From: Acanthamoeba sp. SK_2022b
Lineage: Eukaryota; Discosea; Longamoebia; Acanthamoebidae
DNA length: 12,396 nt
Direction of reading: 5' to 3'
Assembly: GCA_027943245.1 (NCBI GenBank)
Contig: JANDJZ010000142.1
Location: 1-12,396, forward strand
This document shows positions 7,666 through 12,396 of the stretch, piece after piece. Below the pieces are notes generated by a model. That model searched no databases, was not told the origin of the DNA, and saw only the letters and a list, made by a program, of their open reading frames with translations. Within the stretch, counting starts at the first letter, position 1; the number at the start of each line of letters is the position of its first letter. A program made the translations under genes and the position numbers.

Positions 7666-9650
7666 CTATACGACATTGAGCTCGACGATGGGCCTGTTCT
7701 CAAGCAGGCGCTCGAAGTGGAACACGGAGAGATCCAGCGTCTGGTAGCATCCCTCCAGCATCAGCTCCGCCACAGCCCGGCCCACCGCAGGAGACTGTTG
7801 TGTTCACATCGCCAGCGTCACCGACAGGGAAAGAGATCTCGAGTGACCGAGCAGACGTGCTTACCTGTTGCAGGCCGTGTCCCGAGAATCCGTTGGCGTG
7901 ATAGTAGTTGCCCACCGAAGGGTGACAACCAAGAATCGCGTTCTGGTCGAATGTGTTGTAGTCATAGTGTCCAGCCCAGTGACCCACCACTGGTAAACGG
8001 TCCAACGCATACCACACTTCACAGTGAGCCACGCATTCGCTTGGGGCCATGAATTGGAATGCTCTAACCTTTGACTGCCTCGAAGGCCGGCAAGCGATGA
8101 GCAAGCACGGGCCATATCATCTCCTCGAAGAGCGAATGGTCGACCTCAAAGTCCCCGCGGGCATCAGGATCAACTGACGGCGAGACACCGGCAATGAACC
8201 TGATTGGCCGCCGGGCGTTGCACACGAGTGAGAAAGGCGACTTGGTGGGGAACAAAATTGTGTGGAGACTCTGTGAGGGGAGGGAAGCATGCCCGCTGCC
8301 CTCTGGCCGCCAGTAGACGCCTGTGGGGTCGATAATCAGCGGCATCTTGGCCTTGTTGACTGTCTCGTCGCGGCACCGCAGCACGAAAACGCATCTGTTC
8401 AACGGAAAGCTGGAGTGAATTACAGTCCAAAGAGGCGATGTGTGGGTGTGTCTGTGTACCGTTTCCTCGGCTCGACTGGCAGCGTGAGTCCCATCATGTG
8501 TGACAGCTTCGCCGCCTGAGCGTGTGGTGTGGTGAGGCAACTCAGGGCAAGTAAGATAACGCAAAGCAACGCGGCGTTGGCCGCTCACCTGAGGTCCCAT
8601 GGCGTTGACCAAATGCGTGCAAGAAAGCTGTAGGGCGGCGCCGTCGGCAGCCCTGACGTGCACCTGGGACACGCGCTGTTTGGCCATGACGTCGCCCTCC
8701 ACCACGGTTCCGACCACCTCGCCGTGGGCAAAGACTACGCCCAGCGAGGTGGCCTTGCGCTTGAACCCCTGAAGCAGCGTCGCGGGATCAAACCAGCCTT
8801 CCCCGCTCGCGCCAAAGCAGCCGCCCGAGAGGTCCTGATGATCAATGGGTGAGCAAAGTTAAGCTGTTGTGGCCCTCCACACACACAAGGGACGCCCGAG
8901 CCATCACAGACACGCAAACGAGGCAGCGAGACGGTACGTCGGTGTGGAGGTAGGGGAACTGAGCCTTGATCTCGCTTGGACTGCCGAGGAGTCTGATGTC
9001 AGAACCCAGATCGCGCTGCAGCTTGTGGTTGGCCTCGAGCACCGATCGACCCTGCGGGGTGGCCAGGAAGAGATATCCGTTTTCCTTGAACTGCACGTCC
9101 ACCGTCGCAGCTCGTCCTTCTTGCTTCTGCTGCTGCGCAAGACCAGTCTCGTCTTCGTCTACCGAGAGCAGGTGGTCCGCATTGCGCAAAAACTCAGTGC
9201 CGTACCTAGGTGAGGCGTGTGAGTCGCGAGTAGGGGGGAGAAAAGGGGATGGGGCTTGTACTGGCCGATGAGGATGTTCTCAGGAGTGGAGAACTGGTGG
9301 CGAATGGACGACGCCGACAGGGTGCTGCTCGCGAACCGATAGGTCGGGTCCCGCTCGATAACCGTCACCGACCACTCCCCAAGGTTGCCGCTGCCGCCGA
9401 GCTCCCGTGACGAGACAAGCTTGTGGCCGCGCGACCGAAGCGTGCGGGCCACAAAGTAGGCCACCGAGCTCCCCACCACGCCCCCGCCTGCAATAACTAT
9501 GGATCCCCCTCCTTGCGTGGGCCTGGCGGCTGTGGATAGAGGGCGCCAGGGGCCAGGCGCTGACAGGGCGCCGGTTCGCCGCGGAGTGCCCGAGCAGGCG
9601 AGTTGCGGAGACAGCAGCCGGGACTGTGCGTGGGGCTGCCACCGCTTCAT
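7666..9650 (-). CDS. FOXRED1: FOXRED1-like FAD-dependent oxidoreductase, mitochondrial
   Basis: Eight exons on the minus strand: 9262-9650, 8938-9205, 8589-8834, 8460-8515, 8293-8394, 8069-8199, 7865-7989 and 7666-7794. They total 1446 bases, 481 residues plus TAG; human FOXRED1 is of similar length. Start ATG at 9650 follows CGGCC. Residues 1-45 are rich in Arg/Ser with few acids, a likely mitochondrial presequence. IVIAGGGVVGSS (51-62) is the FAD-binding Rossmann loop, and VIERD (97-101) ends the second strand. Later blocks are ENGYLFLAT, EGWFDPATLLQGF, LVNAMGPQ, PLIIDPTGVYWRPEG, FIAGVSPS, WAGHYDYNTFDQN, and NGFSGHGLQQSPAVGRAVAELML near the C-terminus, all typical of FOXRED1 in the DAO superfamily. 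In animals FOXRED1 assists complex I assembly; that role here is inferred. Introns are 56-103 bases; all are GT-AG except the GC-AG intron 8200-8292. Confidence 0.92.
8200..8292 (-). other. GC-AG intron of the FOXRED1 gene
   Basis: The donor reads AGCGG|GCATGC and the acceptor AATCAG|GTTCATTG. No GT donor near this site keeps the frame, while the GC donor joins PEGSG directly to FIAGVSPS as in the family. The intron itself is open in frame, so retention would add 31 residues without a stop. Confidence 0.75.
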
Positions 9651-10020
9651 GGCCGGAGAGTCTCCCTAAAGGTCTTTCCCGTTTTCCTGGGTTATTGGAT
9701 TTAGCTTTAGTTTTCTTTGTTCTCCCTTTTAAATGCCGTTTTAAACTTTTTGTTTTGTTTTTATCATTTTATGAAATGCCTAATGTCACACTTTTATTTT
9801 GTTTTGTTTTGTTTAAGCTTTGTTCGTTGTATGGAAACAATATCACCTCACCCGGGTGCTCCAGTTCTCCATCATCGCCCTCCACGTTCGTTGCGAGACC
9901 TCCTTCAACACTACTCGCCGCACGCTCGTCACTCCTCCGTTTTGGTCTTTTTTTCTGATAGTTTTTGGCGTGGCTTGTCGACGGTCGCAAGCCGGGAAGA
10001 GCGAGTTGCGAGTTGGTGGC
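9651..10020. other. Intergenic spacer between two minus-strand genes
   Basis: Holds the upstream region of FOXRED1 and the 3' end of the B55 gene. AT-rich from 9700 to 9840, with a GTTTT pentamer repeat (about 9798-9814) and T-runs. No gene is seen; a long plus-strand frame from 9717 is the antisense shadow of B55 exons. Confidence 0.6.
9793..9798 (-). terminator. Candidate polyadenylation signal of the B55 gene
   Basis: TTTATT on the plus strand is AATAAA on the minus strand, about 220 bases after the B55 stop and followed by T/A-rich sequence. It is the only AATAAA I found in this spacer. Confidence 0.35.
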
Positions 10021-12396
10021 TTAGATGTCTGAGTCGTCCTTGTCGTCGTCGGCGGCGTAGAGGTAGAGGTTGTTGTTGGCTGCCACTGCAACGATGTCGT
10101 CCTGTGGATGCCACGCCACGTGCAGCACCTGTGTTCAAACACCAGGCGAGTGAGACCAGGCCGACGAGAGGGAGGCCAAGCTTGGCGACCATGTGTGCGC
10201 TTGGCGTGTACCTTCTTGTTGAAATCAATGTCATCAGCGTTGAGCTCGATGTCCGACTTCTTGGATGGCCCGCGGCCGAGCTTCATGCGCAAGGCATTCG
10301 TGCGTGGGCTCTGAATGTCGTAGATGTGGAAGTAGTTGTGGTACGACCCCGTCAAGAGATGGCTGTGACACAGGAATGAGGACAGATCAATCAACGGTCC
10401 GAGAGCGTTACGGGACGAGAGAGAGAGAGAGAGAGAGAGGCGTACTCGCCACTTCCGGATAGGCTGCACTCAAACTTGTCGAAGATGCAGTCGTTTTCGT
10501 ACAGGTCGCACAGCTTCGCCTTGAGGAAGTCGTGTATGCGAATGGTCTTGACCGGCCTGTGCAACGAGAATGAACGTGAGTACAGTGAGATAAAAGTGTC
10601 GGAAACACTTGAACAAATGATAAGGTTCAAAAGAACATGTTTTTTCATCGCAGGACCTCCTCCCCAGCATGAGGATGAGTGTGATAAGTGCGGACGAATA
10701 CAAATCATTCTACCATAACTGTAACAAGCAAATGGAATCCAACTCATCCAAGAGCTCTGACTGTATATGGCGACACAAGATGGCGAGAGGACACAGAGTA
10801 AGTGTGGGGGGGGCTCACCTGTTCTCCATGCGAAGATCCCATTCCTTGAGCGTCAGGTAGTCGCGGGAGAGAATGTACCGACCATCGCGAGAGAACTTGA
10901 TGTCCGAAATGGAGGCGATGATCTCGGAGAAGAAGGACTTGTTGGCGGGATCCTCCTCTTCCTCAAACTCTGTGCGCGTAGAGAAAGATGGGAAGGTAAG
11001 GAAAGAGCTACCTCTCTCCCGCTAGTTTTTCTGCTGTATAAGGCCTGGGTGAAACGGTACTCTTGGCGTGCTGGTCGCACAGGGCCGACTCTCGGAGATC
11101 GCCCAACTTGATAGTACCCTAATCGAGCGGTACGCCGAGGCGTTAGACACCTATCTACCAGCGCACATCGCTGGGATGCGAGGGCGGGCTGATCCTGAGT
11201 CTGTGTACACACCTTAGAGCTGCTGTACATAAGGTAGTTGCAAGACTGGGGATGGAACTCCGCGGCGGTGATGACTTCAGTGAGCTCCTCCATGTTTGCT
11301 GGCTTGATATCGACAATGTCTGGCGCGATGAACATCAACCACAGCCGGGAGTGAGACCGGATGTGGCTTCTCCTACGGCGAATAATACGAAGGGAGGGTG
11401 TGCACGTACTGAAGCTTTGGTCAGACGTTTCAAGGTTCCACAGGTTGATTCTGAGGTCGTCGGCAGAGATATAGGTCTCGCCGTCGGTGTTGAGAGAGAT
11501 AGAGTTGATGTGATACGCATGGGCGTTGGCGAAAATCTTCCTCGGCACAGCCGTCTTCTGCGCCTCCTGAACAGTAACAATGCAAAACGGGAGGTCAGCG
11601 AGCGCTCTAAGCTCCTGTCGAGCGGGTGCGGTGCACCGCACCTTTCTGGGAGCCCTCAAGGGGACGGAGAGGCCATTGCGCGACTTGTTGACCTTGGGTG
11701 GGTCGAACACGGTTTTGTTGTACACTTTCCACAGTTTGATCGTCTTGTCTGCAGATGCGAAATGTGAGCGGAGGGGAAATGAGAAAGCCGGAATGGAAAG
11801 AAAATTGCGGTCAAAATAAAGAATGGGTTGTCTGACACGGACAAAGAAGCGTCAAGTCGGGGGTACCATTGGTAGTGAGAAGGAAATGAGAGTTGTTGTT
11901 AGAGGGGCACCATTTGATTTTGTTGATCTTCTCCTCAATTTCAAGGCTCTAAAGGAAGAGAGAATGAATGGTTAAACATCAAGGCAAGCTTCGGTGGGGC
12001 GAGAAGATTACCTTCAAGTAGTCGAACTCCGGCTCATGACTCTGGAACTCAGCGAAGAATTTGTACTCGCAGGGAGTGTCCTCGCTCTACGCGAAGGAAG
12101 ATGACAACAAAAATCCGCAATTTAAAGGTTAAAAATGTATATAACCTGCTCAACAACCGCCCAAGGAACAGGGGTATTGGGATAGAATGGTGGAATGTAC
12201 GTCCCCCCCCCTCCGTAGTCACCACAAGCAAAGAGGACGAAGAAAAGCACAGCGGAAGAGATTGATGAGTCGTACCTCGACCCTCTGGAAGATGACTACG
12301 CGACCACCGCGGTCTCCGGCAGCCAGGTATTCGCCAGTCGAATCGAATTCGACAGTAGAAACGATGTCCACCTCGGTTACCTCCTCAAAATGGGGC
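10021..12396 (-). CDS. PP2A regulatory subunit B, B55/PR55 family (5' partial)
   Basis: Eleven exons on the minus strand: 12276-12396, 12012-12086, 11867-11948, 11642-11748, 11410-11566, 11213-11319, 11061-11118, 10819-10969, 10446-10556, 10212-10362 and 10021-10128, stop TAA. They give 408 residues; only the start codon and some N-terminal residues lie beyond the window. B55 is a seven-bladed WD40 propeller that brings substrates to protein phosphatase 2A. Family blocks in order: [85 protein letters not shown] with [70 protein letters not shown] and VLHVAWHP. All ten introns are GT-AG and preserve frame. The C-terminus has an acidic end ([10 protein letters not shown]), a little longer than usual. 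Confidence 0.96.
10417..10440. repeat. (GA)n microsatellite in a B55 intron
   Basis: About twelve GA units, CT on the coding strand, placed right after the donor GTACGC of intron 10363-10445. It is a simple repeat and adds nothing to the protein. Confidence 0.9.
10557..10818 (-). other. Longest B55 intron (262 bases)
   Basis: Donor CAG|GTGAGC and acceptor TTGCACAG. About three times longer than the other introns and AT-richer in the middle (10590-10740), with short open frames on both strands that carry no motif. A small insertion or a regulatory intron are both possible. Confidence 0.6.

Noticed and set aside
7666..10020. FOXRED1 and B55 as one operon-like unit
   Set aside because: They are on the same strand but each has its own start, stop and a 370-base spacer with a poly(A) signal; there is no shared function.
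9717..10379. 220-residue plus-strand open frame
   Set aside because: It lies antisense to the last two B55 exons, whose minus-strand reading is strongly conserved; its own product is low-complexity Arg/Cys-rich.

Overview
The window looks like nuclear DNA of a GC-rich, intron-dense single-celled eukaryote. Conserved genes are broken up by many short GT-AG introns (about 56-118 bases, a few longer), coding third positions are mostly G/C, and intergenic DNA is compact. This fits an amoeba such as Acanthamoeba best, but that is inference from style, and choanoflagellates or other GC-rich protists are not excluded.

Layout. (1) 1-539, plus strand: the last exon of a WDR26/GID7-type WD40 protein with an acidic tail, running into a run of AATAAA signals. 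(2) 540-1920: no conserved gene. A TATA-like box at 834 is followed by a well-placed ATG and two plausible introns that would encode a 64-residue cysteine-rich protein (low confidence). (3) 1923-3527, minus strand: an amino-acid transporter of the AAAP/SLC38 type. It lacks its 5' end and carries three apparent frameshifts, so it is probably a pseudogene. (4) About 3588-7568: an AT-richer island. It holds two decayed copies of a DDE transposase on opposite strands, facing each other, and is bounded by a 9-base inverted repeat. (5) 7666-9650, minus strand: a complete eight-exon FOXRED1-like mitochondrial FAD oxidoreductase (481 residues), with one GC-AG intron. (6) 10021-12396, minus strand: eleven exons of a PP2A B55 regulatory subunit, complete except for its N-terminus.

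The intact genes are unrelated housekeeping functions: ubiquitin-ligase subunit, complex I assembly/FAD oxidoreductase and phosphatase targeting. They do not form a pathway. The most unusual part is the transposon island and the dying transporter it abuts. The transporter reading frame stops making sense within about 60 bases of the island, and the missing 5' exons are not found on the island's other side. Insertion was therefore probably accompanied by deletion or rearrangement. I see no RNA genes, CRISPR arrays or viral genes. The exon models of FOXRED1 and B55 are well supported: all splice sites were read by eye, reading frame is kept through every junction, and the summed lengths are consistent.
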